Shown: positions 25,385-37,072, counted from the stretch's first letter. The stretch: DNA of 64,000 nt from Capitella teleta (GCA_000328365.1 KB310466.1:374081-438080), one strand, 5' to 3'. The notes: a model not told the origin generated them from the letters alone. Numbers and translations are program-made.

Positions 25385-25945
25385 TTAATGAATCATTGAA
25401 TGTAGAACTTGCGAATGAAATTTTTCTTTTGTTTCTCCTAAAATCATTCCTTTAGGATTGAGAAGAACTTTGAGAGAAGTGAATACTGTTTGCAGACCCC
25501 TCTTATAAAAAGAACAAATTCTGTTGAAGTTGAAATACAGAATTTCACGCCTCTGGTTTGTTTTTGAGAATGCATAAATTATCCACAAGGCATAAATTAT
25601 TTCCACAAGACATAAATTATTTCCACTGTCCAGTGAGAATGGGGGTGAGGAGGAATGTAAAGCAATAGCTTTGGAAGTCAGGGGCTTCATTTCATTTTCA
25701 TCACTGCTGAAATCTGAATTCACCCCTGCGGATACTTTGATGAGGTCACTACTATGCTGTGTTATTGAGCACATATAAATGCCTGCTGTCCTACATGTAC
25801 CCATTATGCAACACCCAGTTGGCCGCTCCGCCTGGTGGTGTGGCCGTCGTCTGCTAGTGAGACTTTGTACTTGCAACTGGATGCAAAGATTTTGGAGGGA
25901 AAACGTGTCCGTTATGATTTGCTTTGTTCGTTGTCTTCTTTTCAA
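25385..25945 (-). CDS. Possible coding frame, 186 codons, unknown
   Basis: An uninterrupted minus-strand frame facing the end of the ZNHIT6-like gene, with only 64 bases between the two stops. It has no ATG at its upstream end (the first codon is TTG), so if real it is an internal or last exon. It contains SAGVNSDFSSDENEMKPLTS and a hydrophobic patch CLVEIIYALWIIYAF near the middle, which comes from the tandem repeat at 25,569-25,628. I recognise no family. The repeat inside it and the lack of a start argue against it. Confidence 0.2.
   Translation of the reverse strand: MKRRQRTKQIITDTFSLQNLCIQLQVQSLTSRRRPHHQAERPTGCCIMGTCRTAGIYMCSITQHSSDLIKVSAGVNSDFSSDENEMKPLTSKAIALHSSSPPFSLDSGNNLCLVEIIYALWIIYAFSKTNQRREILYFNFNRICSFYKRGLQTVFTSLKVLLNPKGMILGETKEKFHSQVLHSMIH
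25569..25628. repeat. Three tandem copies of a 20-base unit
   Basis: The unit is gcataaattatttccacaa with small changes (first copy shorter). Three copies follow each other. No function is suggested. Confidence 0.75.
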
Positions 25946-26449
25946 GATGCGTTATGGCTGTAAACCTCATCCGCGATTCTGAAGGACACACTGATTTTCA
26001 TTTCAATTGTAGAGTTTTCTTTCAATCGGTCGAGATGAGTAATCACTCAATCAATTATAGACAACAATTTATTTTGACGTTGAATCAAACGATACTAGAA
26101 AGAAGGCTGTCAGTTTCGAGGCTTCAGACAAAAATCGAAGGATCCCTGGAACCCTCGAAATGAATGCTCCCTGTAGATTTTGTCCTCAAATTATCGCTCA
26201 GTTTATTTTGCTTTCTGAAACATCCAAAATGACATGAGGTAAGTCCTAAAGCATCATTAAATATTCCGCTAGTGTACTCCCGACTTCAGAATTCTTTGCC
26301 TTGTCAATGCCTTGGGCCACTGGTTGACAATGAGTTCCACTTTAACTTCAAAGAACACATTCACCGCCACAGCTATTTCTGAGTAATTTCGGGCCGATAC
26401 CCACCGATTACAATTTACATGAATATAACATAAACCAGTCTATTCGTTT

Positions 26450-26522
26450 TGACGCGAGCAATTGCTCTCTGCTCGCCATTGCTCGCGCAAAATTGATTCA
26501 CGCGAGCGAAAAGTTGCTCGGC
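26450..26522. promoter_or_regulatory. Cluster of GCGAGC/GCTCGC words upstream of the BCL-2 homologue
   Basis: Within 73 bases there is a perfect 12-base palindrome GAGCAATTGCTC (26,456-26,467), four further GCTCGC or GCGAGC words in both directions, and GCGCAAAA (26,485-26,492), the reverse of the E2F core TTTTGCGC. The block is GC-rich in an AT-rich background and ends about 330 bases before the ATG at 26,856. I read it as a likely proximal promoter or enhancer, without proof of the factor involved. Confidence 0.4.
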
Positions 26523-26855
26523 TAAGATATTCTCTCAACATGCGAGAGGTTGAAGTCTCCTCCGAGTGTTGCTGAAGATTGCCGAACTCCGTTGATCCTA
26601 GTTTTCTTCCATTTGAGCTGTCAAAATGCTCACCTTGGCCAAGTCTTTATGACACACTCTATCACACATGTTTGTGGCTGAGGGTTTGTAAATGGCAAAC
26701 AGTTGTAATTATTTATAATATATTATTTATCATTATCATGAAGGTCACGGTGAGCGGTTGAATGAGGGCCATGTCAAATAGTCAGTGTTGAAATCTGTTG
26801 ATACAGAATGTTTATTTGTTGCAGCGTGCATGCCATGCAGTTCTGCGATTAGACC

Positions 26856-27570
26856 ATGGCTCCTCCCTCTGCGGCTGATCCTCTTGATCGGCCTCAGGCC
26901 ATGCCTCAGGAGGCTTGTTCTGACCCTCAGAGGCAGCCCCAACAGCAGTTTGTGCTCACTGGAGACTTCCTCCCCAGTGGCTTCCGCGTTCAGTCTCTGC
27001 AAGTGGCTCAGGATGCCATTCACTACATCTGCCAGCATGAGAGCTGCGCCCCTCCCCCCAACCGCACTGCTCTGATCATGCGCAACCTCCTCGATGACAC
27101 TCTTAAACATCGACTGGATATGATGCGCAACCTGGTGATGACCCTGGACATAGAGGAACGCAACCAGTTAGAGCTGCTGCATAATATCGCAACCAGTATG
27201 TTTGATGACCAGCTTGTCAACTGGGGTCGCATCGTCACCTTCCATGCGTTTTGCGGATACCTGGCGAGGTATTGTGAGGAGAGGCAGATTCCTGACTGCG
27301 GAGATCTGATTGCGGACATTCTGTCCAGCACTGTCATTAACCGTTTGGGGCTGTGGATCGTTGCCAATGGTGGATGGGTGAGTGAGTGTGTAATGCTGCT
27401 AAATATCTCTCATGAATGTCTTTTTCTAGAATGCTTTTGAGCAGCAGTTCCCTCCATCTTGTCTGTGGGAAACGAAAGGCGTTTGGAAAGGCATCGCGAT
27501 CATTGCTTTGCTTATTGGTGCCATTCTTGCGTTCTACTCATCGATGAGGTTTATGAACTCATCCAGCTGA
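26856..27570 (+). CDS. BCL-2 family protein, tail-anchored, two exons
   Basis: BCL-2 family proteins control mitochondrial outer-membrane permeability and so cell survival. Exon 1 runs 26,856-27,377 (174 codons, ATG in gaccATGg). After a 52-nt intron (GTGAGT...tttttctag), exon 2 runs 27,430-27,570. The joined protein has 220 residues, close to the usual size. BH1 is at about 121-132 (VNWGRIVTFHAF, with the invariant NWGR). BH2 is at about 167-181 (WIVANGGWNAFEQQF) and is split by the intron right after GGW, the conserved position of the family's BH2 intron. A BH3-like helix is at about 73-90 (LIMRNLLDDTLKHRLDMM), but Leu replaces the usual Gly before the Asp. Residues 195-213 (GIAIIALLIGAILAFYSSM) form the C-terminal membrane anchor. 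The multi-BH layout resembles BCL-2/MCL-1-type guardians more than BH3-only proteins; whether it protects or kills cannot be told. ATTAAA at 27,720-27,725 may be the poly(A) signal. Confidence 0.95.
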
Positions 27571-29153
27571 GGCCGATGATTTTGTTGTGTGGAATGTGGT
27601 GCCACTTGGCATCTGCGTCGACACGTGATCTCATAAAAAAGAAAATGACCTTGAGGATTGAGGCTGCTGAAAATGTGCAATAAGTTAAATTCTCCATGCA
27701 TGTGTTGGAATCTTTTTCAATTAAAGATATCTTCATTGAGATGGCTAATGTGCATAATTCTGTTTTAAATCAGAAATGGCCATTGCTTCAAAAATATATT
27801 ATCAACTTTTCGGTACGTGCATGTTTTAGCTTACTTATTTAATCAATATATTAATTTATTTACATATTTATTTATTTATTATCTTCTTGTCAGTTTTGTA
27901 TTGTGCAGCTTTTTGTGTGCAATGGCTTCATTTTTGCTTAATAGTTATTTTGTGCGATATAAATATTTTATAATTATTATAATTAAGAAGTTAAGAGTAC
28001 TTAAATCAAGTAATAATTCTGCGTTCATATTGATTTATTGTTCTGCTTGGGTCATAAATGTATTTCATTAGTCTGTATACCATATTTTTCCTGGTTTATG
28101 CTCAATATTTAAAACTTTATTTCCCATAAATGCATGAGTTCTCAGAATAATATTCATATAATATTTATGTTATGCATTGCACTTCTTTTTTATGAAAATA
28201 CTTTTCCTTTTTTTTTCTCTCATAAAAAATTCACTCTGTTAAAAATTCACCAATTCCTTGATCGAGCTAATGTTTCAAAATCTTCCATTATTTTATGTGA
28301 ATTGTTTGGGTTATTCATGTTATTCATTGCAATTGTAATGATTACTATCTGTGTGTTTTTTTTTTTGCCTTTCGTTTTCTTCTGTTCTCCTTTCCTCTCA
28401 CTATATATATATGGTTAACTATAATTATTTTTTTTTTTTTTTCCCCTTCTCTCTCTCATTCTCATTCGATTGCAGGTGAACACAAAAACAGTGTTCAACA
28501 AATTGCACGTGTTTGAATAAATTTATTATTATTATTTTAGTGAAAATATCCTAGGTTAATTGTGTTTTAATTGCTACTTGCAATAGCTTTTACCATGGCT
28601 ATACAGTACACATGTGTACAAAGTACTTGAATCATTGTTCCCAATAATTCTCTGTGCTATCATTCTTCAGGATTTTGGCTTTGAGTCAAATGTCTCCTAG
28701 CAGCATACCGGTATCTTTTTATTTACCTGTATTTATTTATTGTGGGTGTCATGGAGGATGTTATTTACCTTCTTTTTGAAAAACAAACCAAAAATCAAAA
28801 TTCTACTCAAACTTCTGTATGTGTATGTGCATAATTTATTGATTCTGAAGATTAAAGAGACTTATGCTGCCTAGTGTATGTGGCGTTTGTTTTTTTTTTC
28901 TTGGCATTCTTTTGATTTCCCGTGATTTCTCAATGTCATGTAAATTGCATTCGTTTTTTTTTTTTACCCCATCACATAGCAACGGTTTTTAATGACATAT
29001 CTTTGTTGACCAGACAGTACTAACTACTAAATGCATTTATTAGAAGAAATCACAATCACAAATACTTTGGCAAAAACCGACAGATCTGCGAATGAATAAT
29101 TATTCTGAACCCTGGCTTACATACATGTATTATATTTACAATTTTAAATCGAA
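27571..29153. other. AT-rich DNA, low complexity, no gene
   Basis: TTTA-rich and T-rich stretches give artificial Leu/Phe/Tyr-rich frames at 27,817-28,071 and 28,134-28,418. Several T runs of 9-20 bases and one T-then-C run near 28,424-28,446 are present. AATAAA occurs near 28,517. No coding sequence is supported. Confidence 0.5.
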
Positions 29154-29489
29154 TCATGCTGAACTTGTGGAGGGCTCTTGCTGGTCAGCCTGATCACCAT
29201 CAAGGACAACAACCCTCCGCTGATAGCCGTTGGTCAAGAGAGCGCAACTCGGGTGCACTGAAGGGTCATCCTTGATGGCCTCTTCAACTGGAACACACTG
29301 CTCGTACTCCCGGTATCTGGCATAGAAGACTAAAAGCAGGACGAAGAAGAGAGCGATTGAGATGGCCGTCAGGCAGAGAGCCAGCGTCACGCGGACGACC
29401 AGGCTGTAGTTGAAGCCGTCGGCTGAGACCTCACTTGAATTCGAGGTCGTGTTGAAGAAGTCGAAATTGAGAGTGGTATTGTTGAGCAT
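29154..29489 (-). CDS. Small single-pass membrane protein, unknown family
   Basis: A single open exon of 111 codons from ATG at 29,489 to TGA at 29,154, GC-richer than its surroundings. Residues 1-29 are a short outside-type segment with four N-glycosylation sequons (NNT, NTT, NSS, NYS) and no cleavable signal. Residues 30-56 form one strong membrane helix (LALCLTAISIALFFVLLLVF). The remaining 55 residues form a cytoplasmic tail that starts YARYREYE and ends QQEPSTSSA. The layout suggests a type III (signal-anchor, N-out) protein. I do not recognise the family, and it may be a regulatory subunit or a lineage-specific protein. Intact frame, composition and a coherent topology support it as a real gene. 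Confidence 0.65.
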   Translation of the reverse strand: MLNNTTLNFDFFNTTSNSSEVSADGFNYSLVVRVTLALCLTAISIALFFVLLLVFYARYREYEQCVPVEEAIKDDPSVHPSCALLTNGYQRRVVVLDGDQADQQEPSTSSA

Positions 29490-30532
29490 GGCTGAACATC
29501 ATATGATCGCCCTGGAAGGAGGAATGCATGTAGTATATCACCAATGTATGTCGCAAAAAAAGTCGGAAAACAAGACTCGCTTCCATGCTTGGGCATTGGA
29601 CTGAATGGACTGAAATTGACTCACTCTGGACATCGACTCACTCTGACAAGCAGGCTCAGTTGGCCTAATGAATGCTTGGTAGTACAACGGCAGTACGTGA
29701 CATAGCCAAGATTTATTTCAGCCAGGGCAGCGAATTTTTCAAAAGATTGGTCATCATTGCTGATGGAACAACGTCAGAGGGCCGCATACGTGATTACAAA
29801 CTGACTTTTGTTCTAAGGGAGAGCTACACATTCCCGTTCTTCGCTGAAATTTATTACCCCGCTACACGCAACTGCTTCCAAGTGTTCTTAACTCGTATAT
29901 TTTGACTGGTTACCCCAATGTGTACCGGCACTGTTAAAAAACACTTGTTTCAACAACATCAAGTGCCTTTGTAAAGTCGATAAGAAAAAAAAAAAGCAAT
30001 TAAAAAGACGAGAAATGTGCATGAAAAATGAGATAAAAAATGAGTTATTAAGATACTGGAACGTGCAAATCCCTGTAAAAAGATCGTTTTAGTTAATTGC
30101 TCCAATTCTCTTAATGTATTGTACATTTATACATTTCGGCCGATAGCTATGGAGAACATCACCCTCTGGTTGGGTTGATCTGTGATATTGTGGTTGGATA
30201 TCAATCATCCTGGAATTCCAGAAAGAAACTTAGACTGCTGAACCAAGCACTTTCACATTTAGCGATTCCTTTTAGGTATCTTACTCCCAGAATGCTTAAG
30301 TTTCCTGCTGGAATGGGTTAAGCATGCGTGCCAATTGGGTTCAGTGCTGACGCCTTTTTTTTCTAAGTGCGAGTGTACATTCCACATTCATTGAAATGAC
30401 ACAATGGTATGAGGCGGTCTATAAATGACCAGCCAATATTTCCATGCAGCTAAGCCAGTTACAACATGTACATATACTGACGAGCAAAAGATCAATTTGA
30501 TTATTATTATTTTTTTGTGCCATGAAAAATAA

Positions 30533-30579
<47 letters not shown>

Positions 30580-30586
30580 ATATTTA

Positions 30587-30665
<79 letters not shown>

Positions 30666-33317
30666 ATTAAAATAAAATAAATAAATAAATAATACATTCA
30701 TCAACACAACACATAATAACAGATATATGCATGCTGACAATTGTACGTGATTTTGAATTATTGTGTGAACTGGTATCCAGAACAAGACAACACCATCAAA
30801 CAACCAAGAAAGCAACCGAACACCCTGAAACACCAAGAATCCTACAGCTGAGGGTTGTTTCCTCAATGAAGTTTGTAAGATAATTCCCTTTCTATCCCCG
30901 TTCTCTCTCACGCAGGTCGATCTGCGCCTCTAGGTTGCCCCCTGCAAACTATAAAAGAAACAATCTCATGAGGGAGAGTGGGAGCGTCTAAATAATCACC
31001 TTCCTGAGCTGAGCGTGGAAAGATCGAGCTCACGATCGAGCAGCTTCGGCATTGGGATTTTTTTTTTTTCTGCGAGAAAAAAAACCCCTCTACTAAACGG
31101 AAAAGAGGGAGAAAAGTTCGTTATGATTTCTTATGTGTGTGCGTTCGACGTACTATACTAAACGAGGTTGTAAGTGAACGTCATAACGCACGGGGTGGGT
31201 CTGAGCCGTGGTGCCATAGACCACTGATTGCATATTATATGTACATGTACTTACACACAAAGATAATATGATTATGTTCATTTCGCTATGGTATAGCACT
31301 AGACGTGCATCGCTCACGTTAGGCTCTATTGGAGCTAATTAACCAAAAAATGTAACTTCATGTTGTCTTCATACATGTATTATGTAACTTGAAACTGAAT
31401 TGAATTTAAATCTCAGTCAAATCAGATTATAGTAGAACGACCAGATGAGAGGGTGAAGGAGAGGCGATATATTATATTGATATTAATAGATTTTAATTGC
31501 ATGGTAAAAGAGGTTTTCTTTGGCGGCGTATCTCCTTAGGAATAGACAGAAGGGTAGATGTTCTAAAGTCCTGCGACACCACACCATGCGTGAAATGCAG
31601 GATCATAAAGAATACGTGCCAGTACGAGTATATAAAGGATCGTCTCGGGCCTCCATGTGATGATCAGATCATGGTTAGGCCATTGAATCAATGGCCCCGT
31701 CGATCATGTTTTGTAGACTAGTTTTCCAACAGCTTTGACTGTATAGACAATATATAGTCAATGAAGCACATGTACGCGTACATTTATAAATCATTCAACG
31801 GCAGATGACATCACTTGTGTTTATCGATATGATCCGAATGTTTTTGATCTGCTCCCTTCCTCTCACAAAGCTGGCTCGCTCTTCGCTGATCTTCATTTGA
31901 TAGACACTTATCAGCATGCTTATTTGATATGAAAACAACACTATTTGATGTCTTATGAAAGGAAGCCTTATCACAGTGAAGCAATGAATGAAGCGTCAAC
32001 AGTTTTCTCCTCAATCCAATTTTCATGCAATCTTCCTCTCATTATTGTTGTACGTAGTTGAGTTCATTCCGAAATTATTCTCGCAATAATTACCATGGCG
32101 TGTCCTGTCGATCAAATGCTTCTGATATTCACATATTTCCTTGTATAACGTGATCCAATTGAAAGGGGATTTCTTCCACAATATTACCCACACAGCCCCC
32201 CCCCCCCCCCCAAAAAAAAAGCAACCTACAACAACAACCCAAAGAACAATCCCAAAAGTGTTAATCAGCAGAAATCTAAACCAAATCCCTCGTGGATGTG
32301 ACGTTCAAATGATTAAAAGTGACTATATATTTCCTAATATATAATGATGGAGAATTGGCTGTTTACTTCCGATTTTCCATGGCCTGAGGGTGTCCAACTC
32401 AGTCGCTTTGTTCAACCAAGAAAAATTAAAATTTGTGTACAAAACGTGAAACGTTAATATTCTTCGAAATGCAATGACTTAAACGAGAAAAGCGCCGTTT
32501 TCCTTGTTTTTGCTCATAATTTTCTCTAATATTTTTCGCCTCTAACTCTTATCAATATGGGAATATAACATTTATATATACATATTATGTATTTACGGGC
32601 ATCTTCCAGGAAGTCCATGTTCTACTATTGCATCTTGAGTGATTCACTGAATTCATCTAATTTTAATCACTCATGAACTTTATTCTTTCAATTACTCAAT
32701 TCTATTTCATGCTATTTCTTTCTGTTGTTAATTTCTACTCTAGTGTATATAAGCCCTCTGTAACAATTAAATACTTTGCAATTGGTTTCGTGCTCCGACT
32801 TGATTCATTCATTTAACTTGAACAGTCCAGACGGCTTTTTATAGATTTGTTTCGTTTGTCTTATTAATGTTGTAAGGTTGAATTGTACACGTGTTTCCTA
32901 TACTTACCAGGACTTTCTCATCTGTCTACCTGCGTGGCAGGAATTTGGCGTTGGGGTTTGTGGAAACGCTAAAAATCCTGTGTTGATATCCTGTATTATG
33001 AATGCGCCACACTATTCACAAGAGATTCCATCGCGAACACGTATATCCTAGTTGCATAAAAAATTTACAATGACATTCCAAGATGTAAATAAGTGAAACT
33101 GCACTTAGCTATTTGCCTCATTTGCATAATAAGGGAGTATATATATACCTTGCGTCGCAAAGAAATCATTTTGCGCTACTAGTATATATATATACACGTA
33201 TTATCCATTGTGCAACTCCCACTCGGCCGCTCCGATTGGTTAGACAATTAATACTCGTTAGACAATTAATGCGTATTATCAAGATTGATCGTGCTCTACA
33301 AAAAGTCGGCTTGAAGT
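29490..33317. other. AT-rich DNA with microsatellite, no gene recognised
   Basis: Apart from the TAAA repeat listed separately, this holds a C run followed by an A run at 32,198-32,220, a TATATAAG word at 32,746 that could be a TATA box without a convincing downstream exon, and a near-duplicated 18-base word (gttagacaattaat) at 33,238 and 33,256. A frame at 29,672-29,905 (77 codons) has no motif. Confidence 0.4.
30529..30692. repeat. (TAAA)n microsatellite
   Basis: About 40 copies of the tetramer TAAA over roughly 160 bases with a few interruptions. On the minus strand it yields an artificial Ile-Tyr-Leu-Phe repeat frame, which is not a gene. Confidence 0.98.
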
Positions 33318-33339
33318 GCCATATATGACCATATATGGC
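33318..33339. promoter_or_regulatory. Palindrome containing a CArG (SRF-type) site
   Basis: The arms GCCATATATG and CATATATGGC flank two bases, making a 22-base palindrome. It contains a perfect CC(A/T)6GG word, CCATATATGG, at 33,329-33,338, and a near match on its left side. MADS-box SRF factors bind such words in animals. No gene next to it is clearly its target. Confidence 0.35.
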
Positions 33340-33709
33340 CATAATTTTATATGTTTTTAGGTTCGTTTTTCATGCAATTTCATTAAATACATTAAATACC
33401 AAATTATGCTAACACAAGGCTTTATCTCATGGATAATGGATTAGCTGGAATAACAGAGCAATTTGAACAACGTGACTTTTTTTGCCAAATGAAGTAATGA
33501 ACGATCCTCATTTTAATGCATTTTCTCACACAAGTGTCTAAAATTGAGCGGATGGATTTATGGAACATTCACTTAAATTAGTTGCCTTGCATCCTATCTA
33601 ACATGCAGTGGTGTTCAATTCTGATGAACGATCACGGGTCTAAGCTATATTCAATAAATGAAATAGCACACTTAATTATGTTAGTATACATTCGCAATCC
33701 GATTCAGCG

Positions 33710-34052
33710 TGCATTCGTAGTGTTATACACCTTCCTCCTTTTAAACCAGGCGCAAGAATGCTTCCAGGTTCTCATTATGCTTCTTAGATTCGATGTCGTA
33801 ATGGACATCATGTGAGCTGACATGGACAACAATATATCTGATTGCTTCTGAGCGCAGAAGTCACGGTTCGCTGACCAAACTGCGAACCCATCAAATGCGA
33901 ACATGACAAAACCATCAACGACCGAAGGCAGAAAAAGCGTGGCTCGACCGTCAGCGTATGCAGGGAATTCGCCAATAAATCTATAATAAGCAGTTCCTCC
34001 GAAATCGAAGCAACCTTTCCAATCTCGTTTTTTCTTTTGAATATCGGGTATT
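33710..34052 (-). CDS. Possible exon with extracellular-type sequence
   Basis: A minus frame of about 114 codons without an ATG at its upstream end, GC-richer than its neighbours at 33,840-34,020. It reads WKGCFDFGGTAYYRFIGEF, then AYADGRATLFLPSVVDGF, then FDGFAVWSANRDFC, which looks like a folded, secreted-type domain. A second minus frame over the same bases is also open (SISEELLIIDLLANSLHTL), so the reading is not certain. The upstream edge may be an acceptor (ttcaaaag, weak); a donor AAG|GTGTAT lies near 33,737. I recognise no family and could not join it to another exon. Confidence 0.3.
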
Positions 34053-36460
34053 ATTTACATGTTTTCTGTGCCTTCAACATGGTTATAATGATTCACACAA
34101 ATTTAATATTCATGTCCTCATTGACAACTCCACAGTATAAAGTAATTTTACACAATTGCAATTACATAATTATATCTGATTTCACCGTGAAAGCCTGACA
34201 GAGTAATCAGAGTTGAAGTATTGCAACTAATCTTATCATCATCAGCCACCTCAAGTCAAGTCAGATAGCCCTCGTGATAAGACAATGATACATATATAAA
34301 TATAAGCGTAGCCGATTAAACCAATTCTATTAAATCGGACTCAATTGTACATTACGCTGGCAGCACACAGTGCCATTGGTGACTAATGACAATCTACTCA
34401 CTGCATTCATATTTCGGCTCTAGCGAAGTTTATAAAGGGAATGCAGACTGAAATGGAACGTTTCTCACACGCGAGGATGCTATGATTTCATTGATTGGCT
34501 GAACCATACGACCATCGCGGGCACATAATCTTTCCTTGATTGAACATTTCCTGTTTTTCATTTTATTTCATTTCATTTCGCTGTGTTTCATTTCATTATT
34601 TCATTTCATCTCATCCCTCTTTTTCATCATTATTACCTTATATTTCCGTTACCTGGCATTGATCTACGTTGTGATTGTTAGAGAAAGAGATTCCTCGATC
34701 AATGACGAGAGCTTCTGATGCCACGTTGTCTAGTTAATCCATCGCTTTGATTCTTGATATGATGAGTTATGGAACACGGGCAGCTATTTAGTTTTGATGC
34801 TGCAATACAAATATACCAGGTTCCATACAAAATGCCATACATGGGCCTCGGTTCTTCCAACTCAATTAACGTAACAATATAAACGCCTTTGATTTAGTTA
34901 TACACGCACATGAGAATCAGTATAACGATAGAACAATCCAAGGCTATGCTAACATACTTCGAGTACTTCGAGCATAGTTATGAGTTAAGACAACTGTCTG
35001 CATGCATATATTTCATTTGCTTATACAAAATGAGCCGAAGAAATGAGTCAGTGATAATTATATGCATAATTGTGCATTAACATCTTGCTTTCGCGAGGGA
35101 TGGCAAACCTCAGAGGTCCACACGGACACATTTAGGCAGAACCTGAATTTGTCTCCTGTATTCCCGGATACCTCTGCCATTCAGAGCTAATACCGATAAT
35201 CGACTCATTGAGGGGGGATACATTTTGTGGCATTTATTGTGACTATAATTATTACCTCTTCAAGGCAATTCCATGATACACACGTGTTGCCAAGAACTTC
35301 ATTTAGTTAGAAGCACTCGAGTAGGCGTGGCCCTACTCTTTTTGAGAAACGACATGATAACCGATTCTTTGGTTTTATATAGCTTAAGATCAACATAATT
35401 GTTTACCTCTGAATAAACGTACTTATACATGGATATAAACGACAATGGTTGTCGTGCTTTTATTTGTATGTCAGTTCAGGTAACTCAAGACCTCGTAAAC
35501 ACTTTTAATCCTTCAAGTAAAAGAGGAGCTTACGTATAGGATTACAATATTGCATATCACCTTGCACGCACATGCCGTCAGAAGTACATGGCAATTAAAT
35601 GTTCTATGCATTTCACAGTGCAGAAGAGGGAATTGTCATTGGGATTGTAATTTACCTCGCCTAGAATTAATCATGAGTCGTAGATTTCTGCCTTTGGAAT
35701 GTGTTCTATTTATATCTTTGGTGGATGCTTGTCAGAAGTATGCAAATCATCGAATGCCATCAGCAATTAATGAAGTGTATTGGGGTACATGTATAGTGAA
35801 CCCAGTGCATGCAATTATTATAGAGTACGCCTAAGCGATAGCTTAATTGAGGAATTGTTGAATTCCTAGCCTTCTTAATGAAAGGTATGAGATAATACAG
35901 AGCATCTTAACGAGGAATTAACTCTTCAATTACGCGAATAATGCCTGGAAAAGAGAAAAGGTTTAGCATGCAGTGGAGTGTGGATTAACTTCCAAGAACA
36001 AGTATTCAAGGATAACGTTGCAGAGTTCATATACTTTCCATGTTTGGCCACCAAAAACAGGTCGATGCTGCCATAAATTTTATGATCATTGGTCCCACAA
36101 ACACCAATCAGTAATTGTATCAGGACACGATGGTGCGATTATATATGCACAGGGCCGCATATAGCCATGCAACGCCTACATATCGCCCTACGAGGTCGCG
36201 GGTTTGATGACAAGTTTAATGAGCCGAGACTTCTCGTATTGCCCTCGGAGTATCGTGTTGTGGAAATAGGTCACCCGAGGTTACGCTCGTGGTTGCAGTG
36301 ATTGCCTAAAATGTATATGCTGTAACTGCAAGGAACGCGAGAGTTCAGATGGAAGAATTGGCTCTAAATTGTCGTAGCTATCTAGCCACACAGGGAACGT
36401 ATCGGGTCAGGGCGATCGGTGCTCCAACGATGTTTTCATATCTGTGAAGCAACCCTGAGA

Positions 36461-37072
36461 AATTATTTCATTTCATTTTTTCATTTCATTTATTACATTT
36501 AAAACGCATTTTCAGCAATATCAAAGAACATTCAAATGCGCTGTACAAACAGAGATAAAAAGGAAAATCATTAAATACTAGAAAATGCAATGTTAAAATA
36601 GTAAGTCTTAAGTTGGGCTTTAAAAGCATCAAGCGATTGCTGGTTCTGTAGGTTGGAAGGTAATCGGTTCCAAAGGATGGGTGCTTGATGGGCGAATGTT
36701 CGGTAGCCATATGATTGAAGATGAAATTTAGGTACAGACAACAATGTGAAGTTTGATGATCGAAGGGAGCGAGCAAGTGTATAAACATTGATGAGGGAGC
36801 AGATATATGGTGGTGCTAAGCCACGCAGGGCTTTAAAAGTAATGACATTAATTTTGAACATTATTCGAAACTTAATGGGTAGCCAATGTAGTTCTTTCAG
36901 CAGAGGGAGGGATGGCGAGTGTCTATCTGCACATTTCACTAGGCGGGCTGCACAGTTCTGTATGTGCTGGAGTCTGTCGATCAGGTAAGATGGAGATCCT
37001 GCTAGCAAAGCGTTACAGTAGTCAATGTAGCTCATAACATTGGCGTGAACAAGTTGTCGAGCGGCTCTCAGA
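36461..37072 (-). mobile_element. LINE 3' end (CR1/L2-like), young copy, cut by a gap
   Basis: The minus strand encodes the C-terminal part of a non-LTR retrotransposon ORF2 without any break from the gap at 37,073 to a stop at 36,571 (about 167 codons). Motifs typical of this region are SYIDYCNALLAG, LIDRLQHIQNCAARLV, LLKELHWLPIKFRI, GLAPPYI, FHLQSYGYRTFAHQAPILWN and LKTYYF. The catalytic part of the enzyme would lie beyond the gap. A short 3' untranslated part follows and ends in an AATAAATGAAATG-type simple tail (about 36,461-36,495), as expected for a LINE. The same family is found, more decayed, at 1,080-1,560. An intact frame suggests recent activity of the family. Confidence 0.93.

Noticed and set aside
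26785-27367. Frames overlapping the BCL-2 exon on both strands
   Set aside because: They are shadows of the BCL-2 coding frame.
27817-28418. Two Leu/Phe-rich frames after the BCL-2 gene
   Set aside because: They come from TTTA- and T-rich low-complexity DNA, with no splice sites or motifs.
30507-30911. 134-codon minus frame with a repeated Ile-Tyr-Leu-Phe pattern
   Set aside because: It is the translation of the (TAAA)n microsatellite.
36089-36301. 70-codon plus frame, and a box-B-like word GGTTTGATGAC within it
   Set aside because: No matching box A at the right spacing and no protein motif.
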